NCBI RefSeq assembly: GCF_028737215.1
Contig: NZ_JAQZAM010000035.1
Coordinates: 1 to 36,232 of the forward strand
Reading direction: 5' to 3'
From: Actinomycetospora chibensis
GTDB lineage: Bacteria; Actinomycetota; Actinomycetes; Mycobacteriales; Pseudonocardiaceae
DNA: 36,232 nt
Position numbers and translations under genes: made by a program. Shown here piece by piece: positions 27,908-36,190 of the stretch. The stretch's first letter is position 1. Every line of letters begins with the position of its first letter. The notes beneath the pieces are model-generated. The model ran no database searches, was not told the DNA's origin, and worked only from the letters and a program-made list of their open reading frames with translations.

Positions 27908-29100
27908 CACCCCCCGCCCCCCTGGATCGCGGCCAGGACGGCGAGCCACCCCTCGCGCACGAGCATCACGATGGGCTCGGCGAGCCCGCTGGCCAGCAGC
28001 GCGGCGGCACCGACCGCCACCACGGCGAGCAGCAGGAGCAGCACCGCGCCGGTGGTGACCCGGTGACGGTGCAGCGACGCCACGGCCGCGCCGTCGACCA
28101 GCGTCGGCCCCAGCCGCAGCCGCGTCAGGACGGTCGAGGGGTTGCTGCCCGATCGGCCGCGGTCGAGGAAACCGGTGAGCGTGCCGTCGAACCCGCACGC
28201 CACCACGAGCGACGCCCCGTGGCGGTGCGCCAGGAGCAGCGCCATGTCCTCGGGGTTCGCCGACGACGGGAAGCCGACCGGGTCGATGCCGGCGTCCTGC
28301 AGCCGCGCGAGCCCCGCGATGTGCCCGTCGAGGTCGGCGGGGATGACCACGTCCACGGCCTTGCGGGCCAGCTCGGGGTCGATCTCCAGGGCGGTGCCGA
28401 CCACCACGACCGGCGTGTGCCCGGCCTCGCGCAGCGCCTCGGCCCCGCTGCCGACGCCGACCAGGACCGGCCGTTCCTCGCGGATGAAGTGCTTGAGGCG
28501 CCGCAGCTCGGCGGCGCGGTCCGCGCCCGGCGCAACCACCAGCACCGTGCGGCCGTACACCGCGGTCTCGAGACCGGGGACCCCGACGCCGTCGAGCAGC
28601 ATCGCCCGCTCGCGGGCCATGAACTCGGTGGTGTTCGCCGAGAACGCCTCGAGCTGCGAGGCCAGGCCCGAGCGGGCCTCGCTGAGCTGGTCGGCCACCG
28701 TGTCGGCGGTCTGGGAGAAGCCGCGGGCGACCTCCTCGTCGCCGAGGTAGACCCCGCCGTCGTGCAGTCGCACCGCAGTGCCGTCACGGACCCGGCGCAG
28801 CACGCCCTCGCCGACGTCGTCGACGAGCGCCACGCCGGCGTCGGTGAGGATCTCCGGACCGAGGTTCGGGTAGCGACCCGAGATCGACGGCGAGACGTTG
28901 ACGACCCCGGCCACCCCGGCGTCGACGAGCGCGTGCGCCGTCGCGCGGTCCAGGTCGACCTGGTCGATCACCGCGACGTCGCCGCGGCCCACCCGGCGGA
29001 GCAGCTCCGGGGCGAGCGCGCCGCCCGAGCGTCCGCCGAGGCGCGCCGTGCCGACGACGCCGACCGGCGCGTCCTTGGTGCGTCCCCGTGGCCACTTCAT
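27907..29100 (-). CDS. steA: SteA, cytokinetic-ring protein (Rv1697-like)
   Basis: About 397 residues. The N-terminal half contains VVNVSPSISGRYPNLGPEIL and FSANTTEFMARERAMLLDG, hallmarks of actinobacterial SteA; the middle resembles a thiamine-pyrophosphokinase-like catalytic domain. One membrane helix lies near the C-terminus (AVLLLLLAVVAVGAAALLAS, ~343-365). In C. glutamicum, SteA and SteB form a complex that controls daughter-cell separation. ATG 29100 matches the usual MKW-like start; GTG 29109 is an alternative. Ninety-six bp separate it from recN upstream. Confidence 0.92.
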   Translation of the reverse strand: MKWPRGRTKDAPVGVVGTARLGGRSGGALAPELLRRVGRGDVAVIDQVDLDRATAHALVDAGVAGVVNVSPSISGRYPNLGPEILTDAGVALVDDVGEGVLRRVRDGTAVRLHDGGVYLGDEEVARGFSQTADTVADQLSEARSGLASQLEAFSANTTEFMARERAMLLDGVGVPGLETAVYGRTVLVVAPGADRAAELRRLKHFIREERPVLVGVGSGAEALREAGHTPVVVVGTALEIDPELARKAVDVVIPADLDGHIAGLARLQDAGIDPVGFPSSANPEDMALLLAHRHGASLVVACGFDGTLTGFLDRGRSGSNPSTVLTRLRLGPTLVDGAAVASLHRHRVTTGAVLLLLLAVVAVGAAALLASGLAEPIVMLVREGWLAVLAAIQGGGG

Positions 29101-29196
29101 GCCCGCCACCCCGCGCCACTGCCACGACCCATGCCTCCGATCGTCGCCGGAGGGGCCGGATGTGCGGCGCCGACGCGCCGGGCCGGGGCTCCGGGG

Positions 29197-31125
29197 TCAC
29201 CCGGCCCGGCGACTCCGGCGGCCTCCACTACGCCGCGTGGCGGCACCGCGCTCGATCGGGGTGGGCGCCGCGCCGTCCCCGGCGCTCGACGCGCGGTCGG
29301 CCGCCGCGGCGGCGAGCAGCTCCTCGGCGTGGGCCCGCCCGGTCTCGGTCTCCTCGGTGCCCGCGAGCATGCGCGCGAGCTCGACCACGCGGTCCCCGTC
29401 GGCGAGCGTGCGGACCGCGCTGCGCGTCACGCCGTGCTCGTCGGTACCCGTGACGGCCTGCAGCCCGCCCTTGTCGACCACGAGGTGCCGGTCGGCGTAC
29501 GCGGCCACCTGCGCGAGGTGGGTGACGACGACGACCTGGTGGGTGGCGGCCAGCCGCGCGAGGCGGCGCCCGACCTCCACCGCCGCGCGGCCGCCGACCC
29601 CGGCGTCGACCTCGTCGAACACCAGCGTCGGCGTGGTGTCGGCGCCGGCCAGCACGACCTCGACCGCGAGCATCACCCGCGAGAGCTCACCGCCCGAGGC
29701 GCCCTTGTGCACCGGCAGGGGCGGGGCGCCGGCGTGCGGGGTGAGCAGCAGCTCCACCTCGTCGACACCGTCGGGACCGGCCACCACACGGCGTCCGTCG
29801 ACGTCGAGCGCCTGCGGGTCGGCGCCGGCGGCCTCCTTCACCCCGACCGCGAGCGCCACCGACGCCGCGCCCATGGCCAGGCCGTCGAGCTCGGCGGACA
29901 CCGCGGCGCCGAAGCGGTCGGCGGCCTCGCGGCGGGCGGCCGACACCGTGGCGGCGTGCCCGGCGAGCTCGACCGCCAGCTGCTCGGCCTCGGCGGCCAG
30001 GGCGGCGAGCGCCTCGTCGGAGGTGTCGAGGCCGGCGAGACGCTCGCGCGCGGACGTCGCCCACTCCAGGACGCCGTCGACGTCGGCCGCGTACTTGCGC
30101 GTGAGGCTCTTGAGGGCGGCCTGGCGTTCCAGCACCTGCTCGAGACGCTGCGGGTCGGCCTCGAGGCGCGCGAGGTAGTCGGTGAGCTCCGCGGCGGCGT
30201 CCCCGAGCAGCGCGGCGGCCTCGGCCAGGCGCGGATCGAGCCCGGCGAGCGCCGGGTCGTCGCTGCCCTGGACGCGCCGGCGCGCCTCGCCCAGCAGCCC
30301 CACGGCGTCCGGCTCCTCCCCCACCCCGTCCGGCGGGCCCGCGAGCGCGGCGAGCGCCGCGGTGGCGGAGGCCCGGAGGTCGTCCGCGTCGGCGAGCCTG
30401 CGGGCCTCGGCGACGAGATCGGCGTCCTCGCCGGGCTGCGGGTCGACGGACTCGATCTCGGTGAGCCCGTGGCGCAGCATGTCCGACTCGCGGGTGAGCT
30501 CGCGCGCCTGCTCACGGCGCCGGGTCAGCTCGGTGGTCGCCGTGCGCCACGCCGTCCGCGTGCGGCGGTAGGCCGCCAGCGGCTCGGCGACGGCGGCGCC
30601 GGCGAAGCGGTCGAGCACGGCGCGCTGCTCGGAGGCGCGCAGGAGGCGCAGCGCCTCGTGCTGGCCGTGGACGGCGAGCGCGGCGTCGGTGACGTCGGAG
30701 AGCACGGCCATCGGCACCGAGCGACCGCCGAGGTGCGCCCGCGAGCGGCCGTCGGCCGAGACGGTGCGCGCGGCGATCAGGCTGCCGTCGTCGTCGAGCG
30801 CGGCGCCCGCGTCGGTGGCGAGCCGGACCGCGGAGCGGGGGGCGCCATCGTCGTCCGCCGGCCCGGACGCGTTCTCGGCCTCCTCGGCCTCCTCCGCCAC
30901 CTCGTCCGGGGTGGGCAGCAGGAACCGCCCCTCCACCATGGCCCGCCCGGCGCCGCGACGGACACGCGAGGAGTCCGCACGGCCACCACCCAGGAGGTGC
31001 AACCCGGTGACCAGCATCGTCTTCCCGGCCCCGGTCTCCCCGGTGACCACGGTGAGGCCGGGGTGCAGATCGAGGGTGGCGTCCTCGATGACCCCGAGGG
31101 CCTGGATCCTCAGCTCGGCGAGCAC
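29197..31125 (-). CDS. recN: DNA repair protein RecN
   Basis: 642 residues, an SMC-like ATPase acting in double-strand break repair. Walker A GETGAGKT (29-36) follows ELRIQALGVIEDATLDLHPG; a long coiled-coil middle is rich in Arg/Glu/Ala; then come the signature KGASGGELSRVMLA and Walker B TLVFDEVDAGVGG. It is some 50-90 residues longer than familiar RecN proteins, partly from an acidic insert after Walker A (EVAEEAEEAENASG). GTG 31125 gives the family's MLxELRI start with GAGG 3 bases ahead; GTG 31134 is an alternative. A LexA-box-like site lies 56 bases upstream, so it probably has its own SOS promoter. Confidence 0.96.
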   Translation of the reverse strand: MLAELRIQALGVIEDATLDLHPGLTVVTGETGAGKTMLVTGLHLLGGGRADSSRVRRGAGRAMVEGRFLLPTPDEVAEEAEEAENASGPADDDGAPRSAVRLATDAGAALDDDGSLIAARTVSADGRSRAHLGGRSVPMAVLSDVTDAALAVHGQHEALRLLRASEQRAVLDRFAGAAVAEPLAAYRRTRTAWRTATTELTRRREQARELTRESDMLRHGLTEIESVDPQPGEDADLVAEARRLADADDLRASATAALAALAGPPDGVGEEPDAVGLLGEARRRVQGSDDPALAGLDPRLAEAAALLGDAAAELTDYLARLEADPQRLEQVLERQAALKSLTRKYAADVDGVLEWATSARERLAGLDTSDEALAALAAEAEQLAVELAGHAATVSAARREAADRFGAAVSAELDGLAMGAASVALAVGVKEAAGADPQALDVDGRRVVAGPDGVDEVELLLTPHAGAPPLPVHKGASGGELSRVMLAVEVVLAGADTTPTLVFDEVDAGVGGRAAVEVGRRLARLAATHQVVVVTHLAQVAAYADRHLVVDKGGLQAVTGTDEHGVTRSAVRTLADGDRVVELARMLAGTEETETGRAHAEELLAAAAADRASSAGDGAAPTPIERGAATRRSGGRRSRRAG

Positions 31126-31180
31126 GGGCCTCACGATAACCAGGGCCCCCGACGCCGCGGGGCCGAACACGCCGATCCGA

Positions 31181-31196
31181 TCGAACACATGGTCGA
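31181..31196. promoter_or_regulatory. LexA (SOS) box upstream of recN
   Basis: TCGAACACATGGTCGA differs by one base from the actinobacterial LexA consensus TCGAAC-N4-GTTCGA. It sits in the 117-bp gap between nadK and recN, 56 bases before the recN start. No other match this close was noticed elsewhere in the window by eye. Confidence 0.8.
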
Positions 31197-31242
31197 ACGG
31201 TCGGTGCCCGGCGGTCGACGGGCCACGCACCAGGGGAGGCGC

Positions 31243-32226
31243 TCAGTGCGTCCGGCCGCGCCAGCCCTGTACCGGGAGCCCGAACTTGCGGACCAGCCGG
31301 TCGGTGAACGGCTGGACGCGCAGCCGGGCGAGCAGAACGGGGTTGCGTCCGCGCGCGACCTCGACCCGCGAGCCCGGCGGCAGCTCGATGGTGCGGCGCC
31401 CGTCGCAGACGAGCACCCCTGCGTCGCCGCGGCCCGACACCTCCAGCGCCACCCGCGAGTCCGGCGAGACCACGAGCGGCCGGGCGAACAGCGCGTGCGC
31501 GTTGCTGGGCACCAGCAGCATCGCCTGGACCTCCGGCCACACCACCGGCCCGCCCGCGGAGAACGCGTACGCCGTGGAGCCCGTGGGCGTCGCGCAGAGC
31601 ACGCCGTCGCACGCGAACTCCGACACCGGGCGCCCGTCGACCTCGAGCACGATGTCGAGCAGGCGCGCCCAGTTCATCTTCTCGACGATCGCCTCGTTGA
31701 GCGCCCAGGTCCGGCCGAGCTCGGTGCCGTTCTGGTGGGCGACGACGTCGACGGTCATGCGCTCCTCGACGCGGTAGGTGCGTCCGACGACCGCGTCGAG
31801 GACCTCGTCGAGGTCGTCGATGTCGGCCTCGGCGAGGAAGCCGACCCGCCCGAGGTTCACGCCGAGCATCGGCACCCGGGCGTGCCGGGCGAGCTCGGCC
31901 GCGCGCAGGAGCGTCCCGTCGCCGCCGAGCACCAGGACGATCTCCATGCCGAAGGCGGCGTCGGAGTCGGCATCGACCTTGCGCGGGCGCTGGGACTCGG
32001 GCAGCTCGTCGAACAGGCCCTCGTCGGTGGAGTACTCGTCCGGCAGCACCCGCAGCGCGAAGCCGGCCTCGGCCAGCCGGCGGGCGGCCTGGATCGCCAC
32101 CTTGCGGGTCGCCTCGCGGCCGGTGTGCACCACCAGCAGCGCGTCGCGCGCCCCGTCCGGGGACGCGGTGTCCTGCGCGTGCGTCCGGCTCGCCGGCGCG
32201 GACGCGGCCCCGTCGACCCCCGTCAC
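31243..32226 (-). CDS. nadK: NAD kinase
   Basis: 327 residues; phosphorylates NAD to NADP with ATP or polyphosphate. The GGDGT motif is at 101-105 (VLVLGGDGTLLRAAE), with ALNEAIVEK and the glycine-rich TPTGSTAYAFSAGGP after it. GTG 32226 is preferred because GGGAGGAG lies 5 bases upstream; the frame is open to 32274, which would overlap tlyA. The extra ~30 N-terminal residues before LLVVHTGR are Ala/Ser-rich and probably flexible. The order tlyA-nadK-recN is conserved with M. tuberculosis Rv1694-Rv1696. Confidence 0.96.
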   Translation of the reverse strand: MTGVDGAASAPASRTHAQDTASPDGARDALLVVHTGREATRKVAIQAARRLAEAGFALRVLPDEYSTDEGLFDELPESQRPRKVDADSDAAFGMEIVLVLGGDGTLLRAAELARHARVPMLGVNLGRVGFLAEADIDDLDEVLDAVVGRTYRVEERMTVDVVAHQNGTELGRTWALNEAIVEKMNWARLLDIVLEVDGRPVSEFACDGVLCATPTGSTAYAFSAGGPVVWPEVQAMLLVPSNAHALFARPLVVSPDSRVALEVSGRGDAGVLVCDGRRTIELPPGSRVEVARGRNPVLLARLRVQPFTDRLVRKFGLPVQGWRGRTH

Positions 32227-32248
32227 CGGCGCTCCTCCCGTCGTCCGC

Positions 32249-33097
32249 TCATGCCGGCCCCTGCTCGACGGCACGCCGCACGAGCGCCTCGTCGTCAGTC
32301 TGGGCGCTCGCCGCCTCGTCCGCTGGGTGATCGGCCGCCCGGCGCAGCCAGCAGAAGTACTCCACGTTGCCCGACGGCCCGGGCAGCGGGCTGGCCACGA
32401 CGTCGCGCAGCGCGAGGCCTCGCGTGCGGGCCGCGGTCACCACGTCCAGCACGGCCGACGCGCGCAGCTCCGGGTCGCGGACGACACCGCCGGATCCCAG
32501 CCGCTCGCGGCCGACCTCGAACTGCGGCTTCACCATCGGCACCAGGTCCCCGCCCGGCACGGTGCACGCGACCAGGGCGTCGAGGACGAGGCCCAGGGAG
32601 ATGAACGACAGGTCGGCGACGACGAGGTCCACCGGCCCGCCGATGTCCCCGGGGGTCAGCGACCGGACGTTCACGCGGTCGTGCACCGCGACCCGCGGGT
32701 CGATCTGCAGCGCCCACACCAGCTGCCCGTAGCCGACGTCGACGGCGACCACCTCGCGGGCGCCGCGCCGCAGGAGCACGTCGGTGAACCCGCCGGTCGA
32801 CGCGCCGGCGTCGAGGCAGCGGCGGCCGTCGACGGCCAGGCCCTGCGGCGCGAACGCCTCCAGCGCGCCGAGCAGCTTCTGCGCACCCCGCGACGCCCAG
32901 CCCGGGTCGTCGACGTCGTCGCGCACGACCACGGCCGCGGCGGTCTCGACGGCCGTCGCCGGCTTCGTCGCGACCGAGCCGCCGACCGTCACCCGGCCGT
33001 CGGCGATGAGCCCGGCGGCGTGCTCCCGCGAGCGCGCGAGGCCGCGCCGGACGAGCTCCGCGTCGAGTCGCAGCCGGCGCGCGGTCGACCGGGCCAC
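32249..33097 (-). CDS. tlyA: TlyA rRNA 2'-O-methyltransferase
   Basis: 282 residues. S4-like domain first (RLDAELVRRGLARSREHAAG), then a FtsJ/RrmJ-type methyltransferase with SAM motif CLDAGASTGGFTDVLL, VDVGYGQL, DLSFISL and MVKPQFEVG. In mycobacteria TlyA methylates cytidines in 16S helix 44 and 23S helix 69, and its loss gives capreomycin resistance. An Ala/Asp/Glu-rich extension of about 25 residues ends the protein. GTG 33097 has only a weak ribosome site and starts 5 bases after the small upstream gene, suggesting coupled translation. Confidence 0.96.
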   Translation of the reverse strand: MARSTARRLRLDAELVRRGLARSREHAAGLIADGRVTVGGSVATKPATAVETAAAVVVRDDVDDPGWASRGAQKLLGALEAFAPQGLAVDGRRCLDAGASTGGFTDVLLRRGAREVVAVDVGYGQLVWALQIDPRVAVHDRVNVRSLTPGDIGGPVDLVVADLSFISLGLVLDALVACTVPGGDLVPMVKPQFEVGRERLGSGGVVRDPELRASAVLDVVTAARTRGLALRDVVASPLPGPSGNVEYFCWLRRAADHPADEAASAQTDDEALVRRAVEQGPA

Positions 33098-33102
33098 CGC
33101 GG

Positions 33103-33288
33103 TCAGGTCCGGTCCACGTCGGCCAGCACGGCGACCATCGCGTCGTGGACGGCCTCGAAGCGGGCGGCGTGCTCGGCCGCGTCGAACGCCTCGTCGGGGG
33201 CGTCGGCGGACGGGAGGGCACGCACGGCCCCGCGCAGGACCGCCAGCGGCCCGGCGTCGGCCGTGGTGGCGTCGCCGGGCTCGGTCAT
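33103..33288 (-). CDS. Small conserved protein between HAD phosphatase and tlyA
   Basis: 61 residues, acidic and Ala-rich (MTEPGDATTADAGPLAVLRG at the start and HDAMVAVLADVDRT at the end), predicted as one or two helices with no membrane segment. GGAGG lies 6 bases before the ATG. A gene of the same size sits at this position in M. tuberculosis (Rv1693), so it is likely real and conserved by place; its function is unknown. It ends 5 bases before tlyA and may be needed for tlyA translation. Confidence 0.8.
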   Translation of the reverse strand: MTEPGDATTADAGPLAVLRGAVRALPSADAPDEAFDAAEHAARFEAVHDAMVAVLADVDRT

Positions 33289-33341
33289 GGCGTGTCCTCC
33301 GACGTCGGGACGGTGGTCCTGTCGCCGTCCACGCTAACGCG

Positions 33342-34337
33342 TCACCCGGTGGCGAGCCCGAGGGTGCTGATCATCTTCTCGGCGCGGTCGTCGGCGGCGC
33401 GGACCTCGGCACCGCCGGCCGGCGCGTCCCACGCCACCCGGCACAGGGCCCGCAGGGCGCCGGCGGCGTCGTCGTCGGCGCCCGACGCGAGCACGACGAC
33501 GCCGTCCTCACGGCTCGCCGTCCAGCCGCCGGTGTCGCCGTCGAGCACCCGGAAAGCGTCGAGCTCCCCGCCGAGGACCTGCAGGTCGGGGCCGAGGTAG
33601 GTCGGGCGCTGCTCGGGCGGCGCGCCGAGGACGTCGGCGGCCGTGGACACCCCGGTGAGGACGAGCAGGCTGTCGGCCTCGACGGCGTGCCCGCCGGCGA
33701 TGTCGGTGTCGAGGCGGTCGCCGATCACCAGGGGACGCCGCGCCCCGGCGCGCTCGATGGCCTGGCGCAGCAGGGGCGCCGCCGGCTTGCCCGCCACCTC
33801 GGGCTCGCGACGGCACGCGGTGCGCAGCACGGCCACCATCGCCCCGTTGCCCGGCAGGAAGCCTCGCTCGTTGGGCAGCGTGGGGTCGACGTTGCAGGCC
33901 ACCCAGTGCGCGCCTCGGTTCAGGGCGAGCGCCGCCTCGGCGAGGATGCGCCAGCCGGTGTCGGGCGAGTGGCCCTGCACCACCGCGACCGGCGCGTCCT
34001 CCTCGGATCGCACGGGCGTCAGCCCGACCAGACGGATCTCCTCGGCGAGCGCCTCCGCGCCGACGACGAGCACCGGCGCGCCGGGCTCGCAGTGCTCGGC
34101 GACGACCGCCGCCCCCGCCTGGGCGCTGGTCACGACGTCGCCGGACTCCAGCGTCAGGCCCAGCTCGCGCAGGTGCTCGGCCACCTCGTCGGGGCCGCGC
34201 GAGGCGTTGTTCGTGACGTAGGAGACGGTCGCGCCGCGGCGCGCGACCTCGAGGCTCTCGACGGCCCCGTCGATCGCGTCCGGGCCGCGGTAGACCGTGC
34301 CGTCGAGGTCGACGAGCAGCGCGTCGTACCCGCTCAC
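33342..34337 (-). CDS. HAD-superfamily phosphatase, subclass IIA (Rv1692-like)
   Basis: 331 residues. Motif I LLVDLDGTVYRG (nucleophile Asp10, Asp12), motif II YVTNNASR, the subclass IIA cap, then GKPAAPLL (motif III Lys) and VIGDRLDTDIAGG (motif IV). Relatives dephosphorylate 4-nitrophenyl phosphate, NMP or glycerol 3-phosphate; the M. tuberculosis homologue Rv1692 has been described as a glycerol-3-phosphate phosphatase acting in glycerophospholipid recycling. The C-terminal ~60 residues are an extra alpha/beta extension, seen in actinobacterial members. GTG 34337 overlaps the upstream gene by 4 bases. Confidence 0.92.
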   Translation of the reverse strand: MSGYDALLVDLDGTVYRGPDAIDGAVESLEVARRGATVSYVTNNASRGPDEVAEHLRELGLTLESGDVVTSAQAGAAVVAEHCEPGAPVLVVGAEALAEEIRLVGLTPVRSEEDAPVAVVQGHSPDTGWRILAEAALALNRGAHWVACNVDPTLPNERGFLPGNGAMVAVLRTACRREPEVAGKPAAPLLRQAIERAGARRPLVIGDRLDTDIAGGHAVEADSLLVLTGVSTAADVLGAPPEQRPTYLGPDLQVLGGELDAFRVLDGDTGGWTASREDGVVVLASGADDDAAGALRALCRVAWDAPAGGAEVRAADDRAEKMISTLGLATG

Positions 34338-36073
34338 GCCGTCGGCCCCGTCGTGTCGTCGTCAGGGTCGGTCTCGTCGGTCTCGTCGGTCTCGTCGGTC
34401 TCGTCGGTGTCGGCGATCCCGGGCTCGGCCTCCGCCGCGACAACACCCTCGCCGGCACCGAGCATGATCGCGCGCTCCTCGGCGTCCGTCTCGCCCTCGA
34501 CGTCCGTGCCTGCGGCCTCGAGGAACGCCCGGATGGCGTCGTCGGTGCGGCCGGCGGCCTGGAGCGCCTCGGCGTAGGCGTAGAAGAGGCGCGGCACCCA
34601 GGGCTCGTCGCGCGACGCGTCGAGCTCGGGGACCTGCAGGCCGACGACGGCGGCGTCGGCCTCGCCGAGGTCGCGCCGCGCGCCGGAGACCACGATCAGC
34701 AGCTCGACGGCCTCCTCGGGCTCGAGGTCGCGGGCCTCGGGGCTGCGCGAGAGCTCGATCGCGCGCTCCGGGCGGCCCAGGGCACGCTCGGCGTCGGCCA
34801 TGACCGGCAGGTGCCCGTCGCCGCCCATCCGCCGGCTCGCGCGCAGCTCGGAGAGCGCCTCGGCCCACTCGCCGGCGTGGTAGGCGGCGAGGCCCGACGC
34901 CTCGCGGACCATCGCGACCCGGCTCGCCCGGTGCCGTGCGAACCGCGCGTGGGCGAGCGCCGCCTCGGGCTCGTCGTCCACGAGCTCGCCCACCGCGACG
35001 AGGTGCCGCGCGACCAGGTCGGCCAGGTCCTTCGGGAGCCCGCGCAGGGCGCGGCGTGCCTCCTGGTCGAGGAGCTCGGGCGTGATGTCGTCCGGCAGCG
35101 GCGGCGCGACCGGACGCGGGGCGGCGTCCTGGTGGCGCTCGATCGGTGCCTGGACGTGCGCGGTCCGACGCGCGTCGGCGCCACCGCGACGCTCGGGGTC
35201 GGCCGCGCGCGGGTCGCGACGGCGGTCGTCGCGTCCGTCCCCGCGGGCGCCGGCCGGGCGTCCGCCCTGACGATCCTCGCGGGGGCGGTCGCTGCGGGGC
35301 CGGTCCCGGCGAGGACGGTCCTGGCCCGGACGGTCCCCCGAGGGACGGTCGTCCCGCCGGCGGTCGCCGCCACCGGTCGGCCGGTCCCCGCGAGGCCGGT
35401 CGCTCCGAGGACGGTCGTCACGCGGCCGATCGCCGGTCGGGCGCTCGCCGCGGGGACGGTCGGTACGGCCTCGATCGTCGCCGCGCGGCCGGTCGTCGCG
35501 GGGCCGGTCGTCACGCAGGCGGTCCGACGCCGGCCGATTGCTGCGAGGTCCGCCGCGGGGGCGGTCGTCACCCCGGTCGTCGGGTCGTCCACGAGAGTCG
35601 GGGCGGCCACCAGCGCGAGGGGCGCCGCCACCGTCGCGGGTGGAGCGTCCCCGGTCCGGGCCGCCGCCGGTCGGACGCCCACCGGAGCCGCCCGGGCCAC
35701 GACGGGGTCCGCCGCGGGCACCGGGTGCGGCGTCGCCGGAGCGGCCGTTGTCGCGACCCCGGGGGCCGGGACCCCGGCCCTCTGACCGCTCGCTGTCGCG
35801 TCCCTCCGAACGACGGTCGGCGCCACCGCGAGAACGATCACCGCGACCCCCGCCGGGGCCGTCGCCACGTCCACCGCGGTCGTCGCGAGCAGGTCGGTCG
35901 CCGTTGCGGGGCCGACCGGTGCCGCCGCCCCTCGGCCCTCCCCGATCGCCGCCGGTGGGCGCCCGGCGAGGGCCACCCTGCCGGTCGTCCCGCGACGGGC
36001 CGGTGGCGCGACCCTGGCGGGGGCCGTCGTCGGCTCCGCGCGAGCCGGCCCCGTCCGACGCATCCGACGACAT
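34334..36073 (-). CDS. RG-rich, disordered N-terminus plus helical-repeat protein (Rv1691-like)
   Basis: 579 residues. Residues 1 to about 310 are made almost only of Arg, Gly, Asp, Pro, Ser, Thr and Ala, with many RGG-like and DRPR repeats and no Lys, Cys, Phe, Tyr, Trp or Ile. From ~325 a helical, TPR-like domain follows (ITPELLDQEARRALRGLPKD; then ARFARHRASRVAMVREASGL, YHAGEWAEALSEL, FYAYAEALQAAGRTDDAI). The acidic tail has four in-frame DET repeats. The lone Lys sits in LPKDL. The C-terminal domain and position match Rv1691, of unknown role. The RG-rich part suggests RNA or nucleic-acid binding, by analogy only. ATG 36073 follows GAGGAGG. It heads the operon directly after the rRNA operon. 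Confidence 0.85.
   Translation of the reverse strand: MSSDASDGAGSRGADDGPRQGRATGPSRDDRQGGPRRAPTGGDRGGPRGGGTGRPRNGDRPARDDRGGRGDGPGGGRGDRSRGGADRRSEGRDSERSEGRGPGPRGRDNGRSGDAAPGARGGPRRGPGGSGGRPTGGGPDRGRSTRDGGGAPRAGGRPDSRGRPDDRGDDRPRGGPRSNRPASDRLRDDRPRDDRPRGDDRGRTDRPRGERPTGDRPRDDRPRSDRPRGDRPTGGGDRRRDDRPSGDRPGQDRPRRDRPRSDRPREDRQGGRPAGARGDGRDDRRRDPRAADPERRGGADARRTAHVQAPIERHQDAAPRPVAPPLPDDITPELLDQEARRALRGLPKDLADLVARHLVAVGELVDDEPEAALAHARFARHRASRVAMVREASGLAAYHAGEWAEALSELRASRRMGGDGHLPVMADAERALGRPERAIELSRSPEARDLEPEEAVELLIVVSGARRDLGEADAAVVGLQVPELDASRDEPWVPRLFYAYAEALQAAGRTDDAIRAFLEAAGTDVEGETDAEERAIMLGAGEGVVAAEAEPGIADTDETDETDETDETDPDDDTTGPTA
34370..34405. repeat. Four perfect 9-bp tandem repeats
   Basis: GGTCTCGTC is repeated four times without change at 34370-34405. 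Read on the minus strand it encodes DET units at the acidic C-terminus of the RG-rich protein. Being a multiple of three, copy-number change would not shift the frame. Confidence 0.9.
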
Positions 36074-36094
36074 GGCGGGCCTCCTCAGGGCATG

Positions 36095-36127
36095 AAAAAG
36101 GGCAGGGCTCCAGCCGGAGTCCTGCCC
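36095..36127 (-). terminator. Rho-independent terminator of the rRNA operon
   Basis: GGGCAGGGCTCC (36100-36111) and GGAGTCCTGCCC (36116-36127) form a 12-bp stem with one G-T pair and an AGCC loop; on the minus strand it is followed by five T (36099-36095). It is the clearest intrinsic terminator in the window and lies about 64 bases after the 5S 3' end. Confidence 0.9.
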
Positions 36128-36154
36128 ATCATCAGTCTCGCTGTTCAGGGTTCC

Positions 36155-36170
36155 CTCCTCGCGAGGAGGA
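36155..36170. other. 16-bp palindrome between 5S and terminator
   Basis: CCTCCTCGCGAGGAGG is a perfect 16-bp palindrome in the 5S-to-terminator spacer. It might be part of 3' processing of the rRNA transcript. It has no T-run and its arm also resembles a ribosome site, so it is recorded without a firm role. Confidence 0.4.
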
Positions 36171-36190
36171 GAGGTGCGGGGGTGGTCGGG

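Noticed and set aside
28063..32604. A 1,513-codon open frame on the plus strand
   Set aside because: It lies antisense to steA, recN, nadK and tlyA. Its translation is a low-complexity Arg/Gly/Ala/Pro mix with no motif; long open antisense frames are expected at this GC content.
34811..35785. A plus-strand frame of 324 codons opposite the RG-rich gene
   Set aside because: It mirrors the repetitive Arg/Asp/Pro codons of the real gene, and its Val/Ala/Thr/Arg repeats carry no family signal.
35200..36000. Repeated GC-rich words that look like a direct-repeat array
   Set aside because: Spacing is irregular and the words are in-frame codons of DRPR and RGG repeats; there is no spacer/repeat structure, so this is not a CRISPR array.
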